From the NCBI GenBank assembly GCA_013289175.1, contig JABDAN010000014.1:1229-55644 (forward strand): a DNA stretch of 54,416 nucleotides. Reading direction: 5' to 3'. This DNA comes from Bacteroidota bacterium. Its GTDB lineage: Bacteria > Bacteroidota > Bacteroidia > Chitinophagales > Chitinophagaceae. Shown piece after piece: positions 8,612 to 18,180 of this stretch. The translations under genes and the position numbers were made by a program. How positions within the stretch are numbered: the first letter of the stretch is position 1; every line of letters begins with the position of its first letter. The notes beneath the pieces are model-generated. The model saw only the letters and a list, made by a program, of their open reading frames with translations, did no database searches and had not been told where the DNA came from.

Positions 8612-9874
8612 ATGAAAAAATATATTTTTTGTTTCATATTGATTTTTCAGGGGTTTCTGGGGTTTGCCCAAAAAAATTACCCCGCAATCGCCGAAAAGTT
8701 CCTGGGTTTTTTCAACCAGGAACAAGCTGACAGTATTTTCAAAATGTATGCGGCGGTTTTGCAGGCGCAGCTTCCTCTGGAAAAAAACCGGACGGTTATG
8801 ACCGGCTTGCACATCCGGTTCGGTGAACTAAAATCCCTGGAACTGATAAAACAAGACTCGGGGTATGCGCGGTACAAGGCGATTTTTAAGGACCAGATCC
8901 TTATCCTGGTGCTGGCATTCGATAAAGAAGACCTCATGGATGGAATCCGGTTTGTTCCCTTTCAGCCGGAGACCGCTCTGGACTCCAATAAAAATTCCCA
9001 GTCCAATATATCGCTGAAAACTTCCAAAGGCAACATCTATGGCAGCCTCCTGGTTCCGAAGGGAACGCTCAGATATCCTGTCGTACTTATCATTGCCGGT
9101 TCCGGACCCGTCGACAGAAACGGTAATGTGGGACAGACTTTATCAACCAATGCCTACAAACTGCTGGCCGATTCCTTGTTAAAAAAAGGAATTGCAACCC
9201 TGCGCTATGACAAACGGGGCGTTGGAGAGAGTGTGGATGCCATGGGTGCAGAATCTGATCTTAGTTTCGAAGATGGCATCGGGGATGCGACCCGATTTGT
9301 AGAAATGTTGAAAACCGACAACCGTTTTTCCAAAGTCATCGTGCTCGGTCACAGTGAAGGCTCCCTGGTGGGGATGGTAGCAACATTCCGTGGCAGGGCA
9401 AACGGTTTTATCTCCCTGGCAGGAGCCGGAGAACGAATCGATAAGATAATTGAAAGCCAACTCAAGAACCGTTCACCCCTGCAGGCTGCCCAAGCAAAAA
9501 AGCTCTTCGATAGCCTACTGAATGGATACAGTGTAAATCCAGGTGCCGATTTGCAGTATTTATTCAGACCATCCATTCAACCATATTTGAAATCCTGGCT
9601 GAAATTTAATCCGACAGTAGAAATCAGCAAGCTAAAAATACCCGTACTGATTGTTCAAGGTACCACCGACCTGCAGGTCAGTATTCAGCAAGCGCAATGG
9701 CTGAAAGCTGCAGATCCTGCCGCCCAACTGGTTTTAATCGACCAGATGAACCACGTGCTGAAAGAATCGGGCAAAGAGGAAAAAGAAAATATGGCCACTT
9801 ATACCAATCCCAGTTTGCCATTAAAAGCAGCATTGCTGAAAGCAATCGAAAATTTCGTGTGGTCGATAAAATGA
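8612..9874 (+). CDS. Exported DUF3887 plus alpha/beta hydrolase
   Basis: A 420-aa exported protein. Signal peptide: MKKYIFCFILIFQGFLGFAQ. Residues about 22-118 match the small cystatin-like DUF3887 domain that often precedes hydrolases. From about 135 a serine hydrolase fold follows: the oxyanion segment IAGSGPVDRNGN (161-172), RYDKRGVGES (198-207), the nucleophile elbow GHSEG with S248, an acid candidate in VQGTTDLQVS, and the histidine in DQMNHVLK near the C-terminus. The catalytic triad is therefore intact. Substrate is unknown; relatives are annotated as esterases or peptidases. Third gene of the DUF2089 operon. Confidence 0.85.
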   Translation: MKKYIFCFILIFQGFLGFAQKNYPAIAEKFLGFFNQEQADSIFKMYAAVLQAQLPLEKNRTVMTGLHIRFGELKSLELIKQDSGYARYKAIFKDQILILVLAFDKEDLMDGIRFVPFQPETALDSNKNSQSNISLKTSKGNIYGSLLVPKGTLRYPVVLIIAGSGPVDRNGNVGQTLSTNAYKLLADSLLKKGIATLRYDKRGVGESVDAMGAESDLSFEDGIGDATRFVEMLKTDNRFSKVIVLGHSEGSLVGMVATFRGRANGFISLAGAGERIDKIIESQLKNRSPLQAAQAKKLFDSLLNGYSVNPGADLQYLFRPSIQPYLKSWLKFNPTVEISKLKIPVLIVQGTTDLQVSIQQAQWLKAADPAAQLVLIDQMNHVLKESGKEEKENMATYTNPSLPLKAALLKAIENFVWSIK

Positions 9875-9933
9875 ATTCATGGACCGGAAGGCGTCAATTG
9901 TTTCCATGCGATTTGGCGGGTCGCCTGCGCTTC

Positions 9934-10548
9934 CTAAGGTTTGATCGGAAATTTCTTGAACATAATGGGGATGATCTGGTTGATCGTCGGTCTGACGCCT
10001 TGCCTGTCTTTTTCATTCACACTTCCTTGGGCACTGGTACGCCAGATAATTTTATTTTCTTTCCGGTCGATCATGTCTATCAGCAAGGCCCCATCTCTGA
10101 AGGTAGATACTTGCAAGCCGCCAGTATACTGATTTTGATCATAGTTCAAGGTAGAACTGGGATACCAATAATACATGTTGTATTGTCCCGGGGCTGGACC
10201 CGTATTGGGAGTAAATGAGTATACCGGAGGCGGGTTGTTTCCAACCGTATAGGTCTTTTTTAACACCAGCGTATAGGTGAATAAACAATCGGGATTCACC
10301 GTATCCTTTACCATTCCCCGCGCCGATAGTTGCTGAGTTACGGCCCCTACCAAGGCACTTTCAACTGCTTTTTTACTGACCAATTGATTGTAAGACGTGT
10401 CCTCTTTGGTTGGCAACCAGGCATAGGTTTTATAATTCTTATAGTTTACTCCTTTAACGGCTTCCGCCTGGTAAACGTTATTAGAACTCGGAAAACAGGC
10501 GGCCAGGAAAACCAGGGTGATACCAAAAGGCCAGTGAATTTTTTTCAT
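9934..10548 (-). CDS. DUF4136 lipoprotein
   Basis: A 204-aa lipoprotein. The ATG at 10548 gives MKKIHWPFGITLVFLAAC, a signal peptide with a lipobox (LAAC) and lipidated cysteine; 11 further codons upstream are not needed. The mature part begins with the DUF4136 signature YKNYKTYAWLP, continues with VESALVGAVTQQLSARGM, the FTYTLVLKKTY strand, and the DMIDRKENKIIWRTSAQG block that is typical for the family. DUF4136 proteins are outer-membrane-directed lipoproteins of unknown function. It converges on the DUF3887 hydrolase gene, 59 bp between stops. Confidence 0.85.
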   Translation of the reverse strand: MKKIHWPFGITLVFLAACFPSSNNVYQAEAVKGVNYKNYKTYAWLPTKEDTSYNQLVSKKAVESALVGAVTQQLSARGMVKDTVNPDCLFTYTLVLKKTYTVGNNPPPVYSFTPNTGPAPGQYNMYYWYPSSTLNYDQNQYTGGLQVSTFRDGALLIDMIDRKENKIIWRTSAQGSVNEKDRQGVRPTINQIIPIMFKKFPIKP

Positions 10549-10675
10549 AGTCCAATTTACATTGCTTCGTTTGAATAACAAGGGGACTTGGGCAATGATA
10601 TTATAATGATGAGAAGAGCTCCATCTAGGACGAAGGGCCGAAAGGCGCGGGGGTTGAAATTTATTATCTGATTGG

Positions 10676-12646
10676 CTAATTTGAAGGGATTTGCTGCACT
10701 TCCAGGTTGAATCCGACGCCCAGGCCTGATGCTTTTTTCCAGTCTGCCTGACTGGTTAAACGATGCCAGGTCGCTGCGCTCAGAAAGCTGGCAGACAAAA
10801 AAAGTGCTCCATTTTCTTTTGAATCGCTAGAACCTTCTATCCATTCAATCGATAGAAGTATGTCGTCCTTTAAAACCAGCTTGTATGTGGACAGATCAAC
10901 CGTGTATTGCCCGCTTCTGCGCCCTACAGGTATCAAAATATTTTTCTTAAGAATATTGTCTTGCGGTTTGCCATTCCTGAAATGATAAATATTCAACCGG
11001 AACACGGCAGTATCCAGGCGTATATCAGAAATATTGAAATTAAAATTTTTCAACATAACCGCTTTTTTCCCCAGATTTATTTTAACACCGATTTCCGACC
11101 CGAGAAATTTTAAGGGCAATCCCACGCTGACAAATTTTGTGGTCGTCGTATTGCCCAGGATTTTTTCTTTCAACAACTTTCGCGTGACCACGACTTCGGG
11201 AAGTTGGGTAGTCTGCGGTTTCATATAGATGGTAAAGGCAGGGGGTTGTTTTTGGATATCCCGGATCTGCCAGGATTGCGGGCTATAGCCGACCATGGAA
11301 AATTTTAGACTGTCCAGAAGAAAGCTTTTTTTTATTTGAATCCTGAAACGCCCATCGCGTCCGGAAACCGTTCCGGTATTTTCAAAGGGAACACCCACGT
11401 TCACATAAGGGAGCGGCTGATGGCTTTCGGCGTCACATATTCTTCCTTCGACAAAGAAACCAGGTTGGCTATCATGGTTTATCTGCGGGTACAGGGAATC
11501 GGCCAGGTGCCGCTGAAACAAAAAGGAAAGTTGCTCTGGAAAAGAAGGCGGTTGATTTTTCAAGTACTGATCAAAAAAATGGAGTGAAAAATCAATGAAT
11601 TGCCTGTTCAGGTTCCAGTCATCGGTTTTTTTGCCTAGCAAAAGATAAGGGAGACAGGAGAAATCTTCGTGAACTGCACCCGGAAAACGGGCATAGGTTC
11701 GGCTGGCCCATAAAAAAGGAAGCAAATTATAAATGGAATCCACCTCGCGGTCCTTTTGCTTGGCACCACTTTCCAAGTAAGCATAGGGAATCTTTATTTT
11801 TTGGGGATCCAGCCAGGGGGAAGACCGGATCTGATTAAATTCCTGATCTTCTTTTTTCGAATCGCCGTAATAATGTATCTCCGAACCATCGAAAGAAAGA
11901 ATGCATTTTATTTCGGGCTGAAGGATGGCCAGCCCGCAGGCAGCCAAGCCACCCCAGCTGTATCCGATCACGCCCACCGGAGAGGAATCGACCGGAAAGA
12001 TTTTTTTTAAGTACTGAATGGCGAATGAACCGTCCTTGATTTGTTCCAGCAGATCAGACAGATCCTCCTGCATGTTTCCGGGATACCGGCCAACGGAAGT
12101 GATGGAGGCTACGATATATCCGTGTTCGGCAAGGAATTCAAAAAGATTTATATTTTCAAAACTCATACCGTTCAATGAAGTCATGTAAATGATGATGGGA
12201 AAATTCTTTCCCTCGGTTTGTGCACCCAGGTAGGACCGGGTCTTGAGCCCGGTGAGTTTGGAAGTATCCTGGATAGAAAGATTGATACACAGATATTCAA
12301 CCAGGTCGTCTGTCATCGTCGTATACAAAGTATCATCCTGAAATCTGTTGGATCTTTGTTCCAATAATTTTAGAAAATCCCCATACCGAACCGGTTCACC
12401 CACCGTCGGGTCTCTGGCAGGATACCACAGGTCTATTTCAATCGGCCGATGATAAAACCTGTCTGTCTTTTTTGCACCCGGTTTGTAATTTCTTCCCGAA
12501 TCTGTAGTGATCAGGTTTTGGTAGCCGACGGGATAAAGCGATGAAGATCCACCCGTCCTGGGAATCTGTCCGATGGTAGTTGCGGCCAAAGACAACCACA
12601 GGAGCAGGGTGGGTATTGCTTTCAATCTGAGATCAAATTTAGCCAC
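10676..12646 (-). CDS. Alpha/beta hydrolase fused to carboxypeptidase-regulatory-like domain
   Basis: About 656 aa, three parts. Signal peptide (KAIPTLLLWLSLAATTIGQ), then a dienelactone-hydrolase/PAF-acetylhydrolase-like alpha/beta hydrolase (about 60-370) with IDLWYPARDP, the nucleophile elbow GYSWGG (S230) and a late histidine in AVHEDF (H326). Residues about 397-470 form a CarboxypepD_reg-like beta-sandwich (GRICDAESHQPLPYVNV ... SGRDGRFRI) of the kind found at TonB receptor N-termini. The last 165 residues look all-beta. The start is uncertain: I use GTG 12646; TTG 12625 would give MKAIPTLLLW. The open frame continues further upstream but would run into the divergent PEP-mutase-like gene, which makes a longer protein unlikely. 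Confidence 0.75.
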   Translation of the reverse strand: MAKFDLRLKAIPTLLLWLSLAATTIGQIPRTGGSSSLYPVGYQNLITTDSGRNYKPGAKKTDRFYHRPIEIDLWYPARDPTVGEPVRYGDFLKLLEQRSNRFQDDTLYTTMTDDLVEYLCINLSIQDTSKLTGLKTRSYLGAQTEGKNFPIIIYMTSLNGMSFENINLFEFLAEHGYIVASITSVGRYPGNMQEDLSDLLEQIKDGSFAIQYLKKIFPVDSSPVGVIGYSWGGLAACGLAILQPEIKCILSFDGSEIHYYGDSKKEDQEFNQIRSSPWLDPQKIKIPYAYLESGAKQKDREVDSIYNLLPFLWASRTYARFPGAVHEDFSCLPYLLLGKKTDDWNLNRQFIDFSLHFFDQYLKNQPPSFPEQLSFLFQRHLADSLYPQINHDSQPGFFVEGRICDAESHQPLPYVNVGVPFENTGTVSGRDGRFRIQIKKSFLLDSLKFSMVGYSPQSWQIRDIQKQPPAFTIYMKPQTTQLPEVVVTRKLLKEKILGNTTTTKFVSVGLPLKFLGSEIGVKINLGKKAVMLKNFNFNISDIRLDTAVFRLNIYHFRNGKPQDNILKKNILIPVGRRSGQYTVDLSTYKLVLKDDILLSIEWIEGSSDSKENGALFLSASFLSAATWHRLTSQADWKKASGLGVGFNLEVQQIPSN

Positions 12647-12706
12647 CAAGATATATTTACTATCGGCAAACTCGCCGAACTTTGTCTTAAAGAAAATACA
12701 ATAAGA

Positions 12707-13525
12707 ATGCAGGAAACACAACCCGGAAAAGCAGCCTCCTTCAGGCAACTCCATTTGAATAAAACCCTGCTCATTCTTCCCAACATCTGGGATGCCATGG
12801 GTGCCAGGATGATGGAACTCACGGGATATCCGGCAGTGGCAACGGCCAGTGTTTCGGTAGCTATCTCCAATGGATATGTGGACGGAGAAAAAATTCCATT
12901 TCAACAGCTGCTGGAGGTGGTAAAAAAAATTTCGTCCAGGGTGGTCCTGCCGCTGACGGTAGACATCGAGAAGGGATATGCCTCCACCATTTCCCAGCTG
13001 CAGGAGAATATTCGTCAGTTGCTTGAAAATGGGGCGGTCGGGATCAACATAGAGGATTCGCTTTCAGATCAACCGGGATTTCGATCACTGGAAGATCAAT
13101 GCCGAAGAATAGAAGCGGTGCGGGAAACCTCCCTGCAATACGGGGTTCCGATCGTTATCAATGCCAGGACGGATCTTTTTTTGTTGAAACATCCGGATGC
13201 CATGAACGAATCCATCCGGCGGGCTAAGGCATATAAACTGGCAGGAGCCGATTGCGTATATCCAATCCTGATAAATAACTATCAGGATATTGACCAGTTC
13301 ATTTCCCAAGTGGAAATGCCCGTTAATGTAAACCTGCTCAAACCAATATCGGATTTGCGGCGTCTTGAACAGATGGGTGTTGCTAGGGTGAGTGTAGGAC
13401 CGCAGTTGCTCAATCATCTCCTGGCAACTATGAAAGGATTGGCAGAAGAATTGATCCAATATGATACCACTGGATTTTTCAGCCGGCCCCTACTGTCCCG
13501 GGAATTTATGGACCGATTGGTGTAA
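12707..13525 (+). CDS. PEP mutase/isocitrate lyase superfamily enzyme
   Basis: A 272-aa TIM-barrel enzyme. Family marks in order: PNIWDAMGARMMELTGYPA (residues 25-43), VDIEKGY with the metal-binding acidic residues D86 and E88, NIEDS (114-118) and NARTD (152-156). The KKCGH loop that defines true isocitrate lyase and 2-methylisocitrate lyase is absent, so it belongs to the PEP phosphonomutase-like branch that usually acts on 2-oxo acid C-C or P-C bonds. No phosphonate genes are near, so a phosphonate role is not implied. It is divergent from the hydrolase fusion with about 60 bp between starts. Confidence 0.85.
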   Translation: MQETQPGKAASFRQLHLNKTLLILPNIWDAMGARMMELTGYPAVATASVSVAISNGYVDGEKIPFQQLLEVVKKISSRVVLPLTVDIEKGYASTISQLQENIRQLLENGAVGINIEDSLSDQPGFRSLEDQCRRIEAVRETSLQYGVPIVINARTDLFLLKHPDAMNESIRRAKAYKLAGADCVYPILINNYQDIDQFISQVEMPVNVNLLKPISDLRRLEQMGVARVSVGPQLLNHLLATMKGLAEELIQYDTTGFFSRPLLSREFMDRLV

Positions 13526-13546
13526 ATTACCCTTGAACCCTTGGCC

Positions 13547-14323
13547 ATGTGGAAGTCCATCATCAATTCACACCTGTTTACAATCATTTACCCCGTTGTG
13601 CTGGGTGCATGCTTGATTTTGGGCGCCATCATTGCCCGGCGGACATGGTTGAATAAAAAAATTATCTGGAAATCATCGGGCGTTGAAGGCGCCGTCATCG
13701 CCATTTTTTCCCTGCTGTTGTCCTTTACATTTTTTGCGTCCAATAATCTCATGCGGGACCGGCTTGTCCTGATCAACAACATGCGCGACGCCACGGCAAG
13801 CCTTCGAAGGGTAAGCCTGATCACCAATGATTCCCTGAAAGAGGAAACTAAAAAATACCTCATCGGTTACCTGACGATCATGAGCGACTTCAAAACGAAT
13901 TATTTGGCCAGTGAAGAAAACCTGCAGGATTCCATGGAAGACATCAACGGAAGGTATCTGACGGTCCTGACCATGGAGGCCAAAAAAGATACCCTGTCAA
14001 GAAATGATGTCTTGGTTATTATGCCTTATCTAAACCAATTGAATGGTTTTTTTTACCGCATGATCAATTCCTATGACGAGCGAACTCCGCCGTTGATCAT
14101 TATCCTGCTCGTTTTTTCTTCCCTGCTCATCGCCATCCTGGTCGGTTTTCTGAACAGTTTTAACAACCGGCGGCATTTTCTGGTTCCCGTTATTTTCCTG
14201 GTCATTGTCTCCCTGTGTATTCAGAGTATCCGGGATTTGGACAATCCCTATATTGGTAGCATTCAGCCAAGCTTTAAGGATTTTAAACGTCAGCTTGATA
14301 TCATCAACCGCAGCAGCCGCTAA
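13547..14323 (+). CDS. DUF4239 (bestrophin-like) membrane protein
   Basis: A 258-aa membrane protein; I chose ATG 13547 over the in-frame TTG two codons earlier. Two hydrophobic segments lie at the N-terminus (FTIIYPVVLGACLILGAII and AVIAIFSLLLSFTFFA) and two at the C-terminus (IIILLVFSSLLIAILVGFL and HFLVPVIFLVIVSLCI), flanking a 110-residue helical soluble region. The ending RDLDNPYIGSIQPSF is the conserved DUF4239/bestrophin-like tail. The arrangement recalls anion-channel-like proteins, but ion transport is unproven. It begins 21 bp after the PEP-mutase-like gene and may be cotranscribed. Confidence 0.75.
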   Translation: MWKSIINSHLFTIIYPVVLGACLILGAIIARRTWLNKKIIWKSSGVEGAVIAIFSLLLSFTFFASNNLMRDRLVLINNMRDATASLRRVSLITNDSLKEETKKYLIGYLTIMSDFKTNYLASEENLQDSMEDINGRYLTVLTMEAKKDTLSRNDVLVIMPYLNQLNGFFYRMINSYDERTPPLIIILLVFSSLLIAILVGFLNSFNNRRHFLVPVIFLVIVSLCIQSIRDLDNPYIGSIQPSFKDFKRQLDIINRSSR

Positions 14324-14347
14324 GACATCCAAAAAAATAGGCAACCT

Positions 14348-16762
14348 TTATTCAGACCGTAGACTCGCGACTGGATTGGTTAACGATGCTTTAATGGCTT
14401 GAAAGCTGACGGTTGTCAAGGCAATGACGATCGAGCTCAAGCCACCGACGAGAAAAATCCAGGCACTCAGTTCAATGCGAAACGGATAGTTTTGCAGCCA
14501 CTGATGCATGAAATAATAGGTAAGGGGAGTGGCAATGAAAAAGGCAATGGAAATCAGGAAAATAAATTCCTTTGAAAACAGGTAGACGATATTAGAACCC
14601 GTAGCCCCCAGCACTTTTCGGATACCCACTTCCTTAATCCTTTGCACGGCCATAAAGGAGGCCAGTCCGTATAAACCCAGACAGCTTAGAAAAATGGCTA
14701 TAACGGCAAATATTTTGTATAGCTGGCTGAGTTGATTTTCCTGCTTATAGAAGCTTTCTACTTTTTCATCCATGAACTTGTATTCAAAAACAAAATCCGG
14801 AAAAGATTCATTCCATTTCTTTGCGATGGTGCCAATCGACAATGCCAGATCTTTTGAGTCCAGTTTTACAGAAGCTTCGGAATAATAGTCCTTGTAGGAG
14901 GTGATGATCAGCGGTGCCAGATCATCCCGGAATGAACGGGTATGAAAATCCTTCAATACACCCACAATCGGACCCTGGGCGTGATCAAAAACAAAGATCT
15001 GCTTATTGAGTGCCTTTTTTGGATCGGTAATCCCCAGATTACGCAAGAGCATTTCATTGACGAGGAATTCTTTGGAAGTGTCACAGGGTTCGAGGTTTCT
15101 GCCTGCTACCAGCGGTAGTTTAAAACCAGGCAGATAGTCGTTGTCAGCAAGTTTGAAAATGGAGTAGAATTCCGTTTCTTTTTGCGCGTGATCGAATTTG
15201 ATATTGGTCCAGCTGTCGTTGTTGTCTTCCACGGGTGTATTGGAATTAAAACTTATGTTTTGTACTCCATTGATGGATTTTATTTCTTTTTTCAAAAAAT
15301 CCAGTTTAGTCCGGCTAAGGCTGTCCGAGGGTATGGGTATATTGACCGTAGCGGATTTATCAAAACCCAAGGGCTGGCTGATAAAAAATGTCATCTGTCT
15401 GGCAATAACCAGGGTGGCGATGATCAGCGACTGAGCGATGATAAACTGAAACACAACCAAGGATTTTCGAAGGGTAAATCCTTTGGACGTATTGGCTGTC
15501 CTTTTACTTTTTAAGGCATGAATGGGATTGAATCCAGCCAGAACTACCGAAGGATAAAATCCTGCCAGCAGCGTGACGGCGCAGGTCAGGATGATAAGAA
15601 AGAGGATGATGGGAACAATATTGTTTTCCGTGATCTTTAAGGAGATCTCCAGTAAATGATTGAGGTAGGGCAAAGCCAGGAAGGCAAGCACAAAAGCTAT
15701 GGAAATGGAAGCCAGGACTATCAGAAAGGTTTCTGAGAGAAACTGCAACTTCAACTGCCACTTATTGCTTCCAAGTACTTTTCTCACACCCACTTCCTTT
15801 GAACGATTGACCGCTTGGGCGGTAGATAGATTGATGAAATTAACGCAGGCAATCAAAAGAATAAAGGCACCTATCAGCCATAGGGCGTTGATCAGCTTGT
15901 GACTGATGGTTTTTCCACTATAATCTCCCGCCTGTGTATCAAAGTGTACGGCACTCAGCGGTTGAATCGTCTGGACATCTTTGTTGTCCGGGGATTTCAT
16001 TTTTTTGGAATAAGCGATCAGTCGTTGGTTAAAATCATGGGCAGAGACCTGCGGAGACAATAATACATAACAGCCACTGGCAGAATTGGTACCGTCCCAA
16101 TTGGTTGAACTGTAAAAATCCTTGGTAAACCCGGTGCCGTAAGCGATTGCTACACGTATCGGGAACCCGGTATTGGTCGGAATTTTGGCTAAAATACCGC
16201 TCACTTTAATGGTAGTCGAATTATTGACCTTTAGTGTTTTGCCGATAGCGTCTTTCCAGTTTCCAAAATATTTTTCAGCAATGTCCTGGGTCAGCAGTGC
16301 GTTTCCGGGATCCCGAAGCGATGCATAGGAACCGGCCAGCAAGGGGAAATCAAATAGGTTGAAAAAAGAAGGGTTGGTATAAAAAACCCCGCGCTCCTCT
16401 TTAAATTTTTTGGGTGACATGCCTTCCCCTTGGTATGCCAAAAGCTGCACGTCGTAATCCACATAAATGGGAGCAACGGCTTCCAGCTCTTTAAAATTGG
16501 AAAGAACGCTTCTTGGTAAAGCGAAAGGAACGGCCCGGCCATAAAAGATATCCTTGCTATCGCTGTGATGATATTCGGTAAGGACGCGGTAGATCCTGCT
16601 TTCTTTTTTATGAAAATTATCAAAACTGGATTCAAAACCAATGAGAACAAAAATGACTAAGCAAATCGAAATACCCATGGCCAGGCCCAAAATATTGATG
16701 GCCGTATAGACCTTATTGCGCCCTAAGTTTCTTAGACTTATCCTAAAATAGTTCCTGAACAT
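14348..16762 (-). CDS. ABC transporter permease, MacB/FtsX-like (about 800 aa)
   Basis: Second large duplicated permease of the window, 804 aa. It opens MFRNYFRISLRNLGRNKVYT, the standard N-terminus of this family, followed by a membrane helix and MacB-like periplasmic domain. The first FtsX block includes LIGAFILLIACVNFINLSTA and SKEVGVRKVLGSNKWQL; after a second MacB-like segment (RKSLVVFQFIIAQSLIIATL) and periplasmic domain, the last FtsX block has LSCLGLYGLASFMAVQRIKE and VGIRKVLGATGSN. No ATPase gene adjoins it. It is clearly paralogous in layout to the permease at 2487 but the periplasmic parts differ, so different substrates are likely. Convergent with the DUF4239 gene (24 bp). Confidence 0.9.
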   Translation of the reverse strand: MFRNYFRISLRNLGRNKVYTAINILGLAMGISICLVIFVLIGFESSFDNFHKKESRIYRVLTEYHHSDSKDIFYGRAVPFALPRSVLSNFKELEAVAPIYVDYDVQLLAYQGEGMSPKKFKEERGVFYTNPSFFNLFDFPLLAGSYASLRDPGNALLTQDIAEKYFGNWKDAIGKTLKVNNSTTIKVSGILAKIPTNTGFPIRVAIAYGTGFTKDFYSSTNWDGTNSASGCYVLLSPQVSAHDFNQRLIAYSKKMKSPDNKDVQTIQPLSAVHFDTQAGDYSGKTISHKLINALWLIGAFILLIACVNFINLSTAQAVNRSKEVGVRKVLGSNKWQLKLQFLSETFLIVLASISIAFVLAFLALPYLNHLLEISLKITENNIVPIILFLIILTCAVTLLAGFYPSVVLAGFNPIHALKSKRTANTSKGFTLRKSLVVFQFIIAQSLIIATLVIARQMTFFISQPLGFDKSATVNIPIPSDSLSRTKLDFLKKEIKSINGVQNISFNSNTPVEDNNDSWTNIKFDHAQKETEFYSIFKLADNDYLPGFKLPLVAGRNLEPCDTSKEFLVNEMLLRNLGITDPKKALNKQIFVFDHAQGPIVGVLKDFHTRSFRDDLAPLIITSYKDYYSEASVKLDSKDLALSIGTIAKKWNESFPDFVFEYKFMDEKVESFYKQENQLSQLYKIFAVIAIFLSCLGLYGLASFMAVQRIKEVGIRKVLGATGSNIVYLFSKEFIFLISIAFFIATPLTYYFMHQWLQNYPFRIELSAWIFLVGGLSSIVIALTTVSFQAIKASLTNPVASLRSE

Positions 16763-16950
16763 AGATGGGAGTTTTTCTGGAAAAATATTTCCGGTTAAAG
16801 GCAGCTAAGAAAATGCCACTCATTGAGCGGCTGATTATCAATCCCTTAATTTAAGAATATGGGTGACAACTGTCCGGTTTCGGTACGGGGTGTGCGGTTG
16901 TCCGGCGACTTGGAAGATAAAAGGTTCTCTCTACCTGGGTAAAATATCCC

Positions 16951-18051
16951 TTACAGGCTAACCCTTCTGCCTTCTCTTGCGGAAATCAAGGCCGATTCTA
17001 AAATTCGAACGACGATCAGATTGTTTTCTAGAGAAGACAGGTCGTGACCCGGATCCAGCTTTCCACTGAGTACATCAGTCAGGTAGGGGATGTTATTGAG
17101 ATAGGCTGCCGAGCCCACGGATATATTTTCATAACTGTCCTGCTTTCTTTCTACCAAGGTATTGCCATTGAGTGCATGCAAATAACCCTTGGTTCCAAAC
17201 ACTTCCAGGTCTTTGATACCGAATGGCCAGTCCCAAGATGCTTCGATGATGCCTGTGGCATCCGGATATTCCAATAATATGGTCGCATCATCTTCTACCG
17301 ATGGATAAATGAGTGGCTTGAGGTGGTGGGTAAGGGCAGTCACGGCGATCGGGGCTTTCCCATTCATCAACCAAACCATCAGGTTGGCGCCGTAACAGCC
17401 AAAATCCATCAAAGCACCGCCACCATTTTTTACGGGGTCTGTGAGCCAGCCTAGAAAATCGGGACTGCATCCAATTTCTTGCGGACCATTGTGCCCGTCG
17501 TGAACGGTCATTTTTCTAATAGAACCAATGGCGTGCTGGTCATTGACCAGGGTAAAGATCTGTTGGTTGCTGTTATACCAAGTTGTTTCATAGTTGGTCA
17601 GGACAAAAACATGAAATTGTTTGGACAGTTGGGCCATTCGTTCTGCATCTTTTACGGTGGTGGCCAGTGGTTTTTCAACCATCACGGAAATTCCTTTCGG
17701 CGCACAGATTTCCACTACGCCGATATGTTCTGATATGGGCGTATAGACCAAGACCACATCAGGTTTGCTGTGGGCCAATAACAAATCCAAAGTAGGATAG
17801 AATAAAGAATCGGCCAGCTGATAAGTTTTTTTATAACGGGCGACGAGCTGTCGGTCTCCTTCTGCAATGCCCGTCAGGATGACTTCTCCTTTTTTATATT
17901 GATTTAAAATGCCGTGAACATGATCATGCGCCATGCCGGCAATGGCCACCCGAAGGATCTTCTGTCCCGAAGATTTCCCAACCAACAACGCGCAAACAAT
18001 AAAGACCAGGATTTTGGGTTTGATTAACCGAAGTAAGGTGACTGAAGCCAT
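16951..18051 (-). CDS. Exported Gfo/Idh/MocA family oxidoreductase
   Basis: A 366-aa NAD(P)-dependent oxidoreductase-like protein. An N-terminal hydrophobic stretch (ILVFIVCALLVGKSSGQ) looks like a signal peptide, suggesting export, which is common for this family in Bacteroidota. The Rossmann part starts RVAIAGMAHDH, a variant of the glycine-rich loop, continues with PDVVLVYTPISEH and the diagnostic VEKPLA motif holding the catalytic lysine. The C-terminal dehydrogenase domain contains GGGALMDFGCYGAN and EASWDWPFG. Substrate is probably a sugar or inositol derivative, but neighbours give no pathway. Confidence 0.85.
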   Translation of the reverse strand: MASVTLLRLIKPKILVFIVCALLVGKSSGQKILRVAIAGMAHDHVHGILNQYKKGEVILTGIAEGDRQLVARYKKTYQLADSLFYPTLDLLLAHSKPDVVLVYTPISEHIGVVEICAPKGISVMVEKPLATTVKDAERMAQLSKQFHVFVLTNYETTWYNSNQQIFTLVNDQHAIGSIRKMTVHDGHNGPQEIGCSPDFLGWLTDPVKNGGGALMDFGCYGANLMVWLMNGKAPIAVTALTHHLKPLIYPSVEDDATILLEYPDATGIIEASWDWPFGIKDLEVFGTKGYLHALNGNTLVERKQDSYENISVGSAAYLNNIPYLTDVLSGKLDPGHDLSSLENNLIVVRILESALISAREGRRVSL

Positions 18052-18180
18052 AAAGTGGGTTTTGATTGACTAAAAGTAGCAAATACCGTCTTACACAGCG
18101 GATTTGTGATTCAATGACCCATCCCGGAAAAAAAGATTTAAACCTTACCCGTTTTATCGAGTCTGTTTATTGAAATTTCC

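Noticed and set aside
9697..10218. 173-codon open frame on the plus strand
   Set aside because: Spans the convergent junction and is antisense to the DUF4136 lipoprotein, whose lipobox and family motifs are clear.
12647..12904. N-terminal extension of the hydrolase fusion by 86 codons
   Set aside because: It lies antisense to the PEP-mutase-like gene and its translation is not signal-like; the signal peptide begins downstream.
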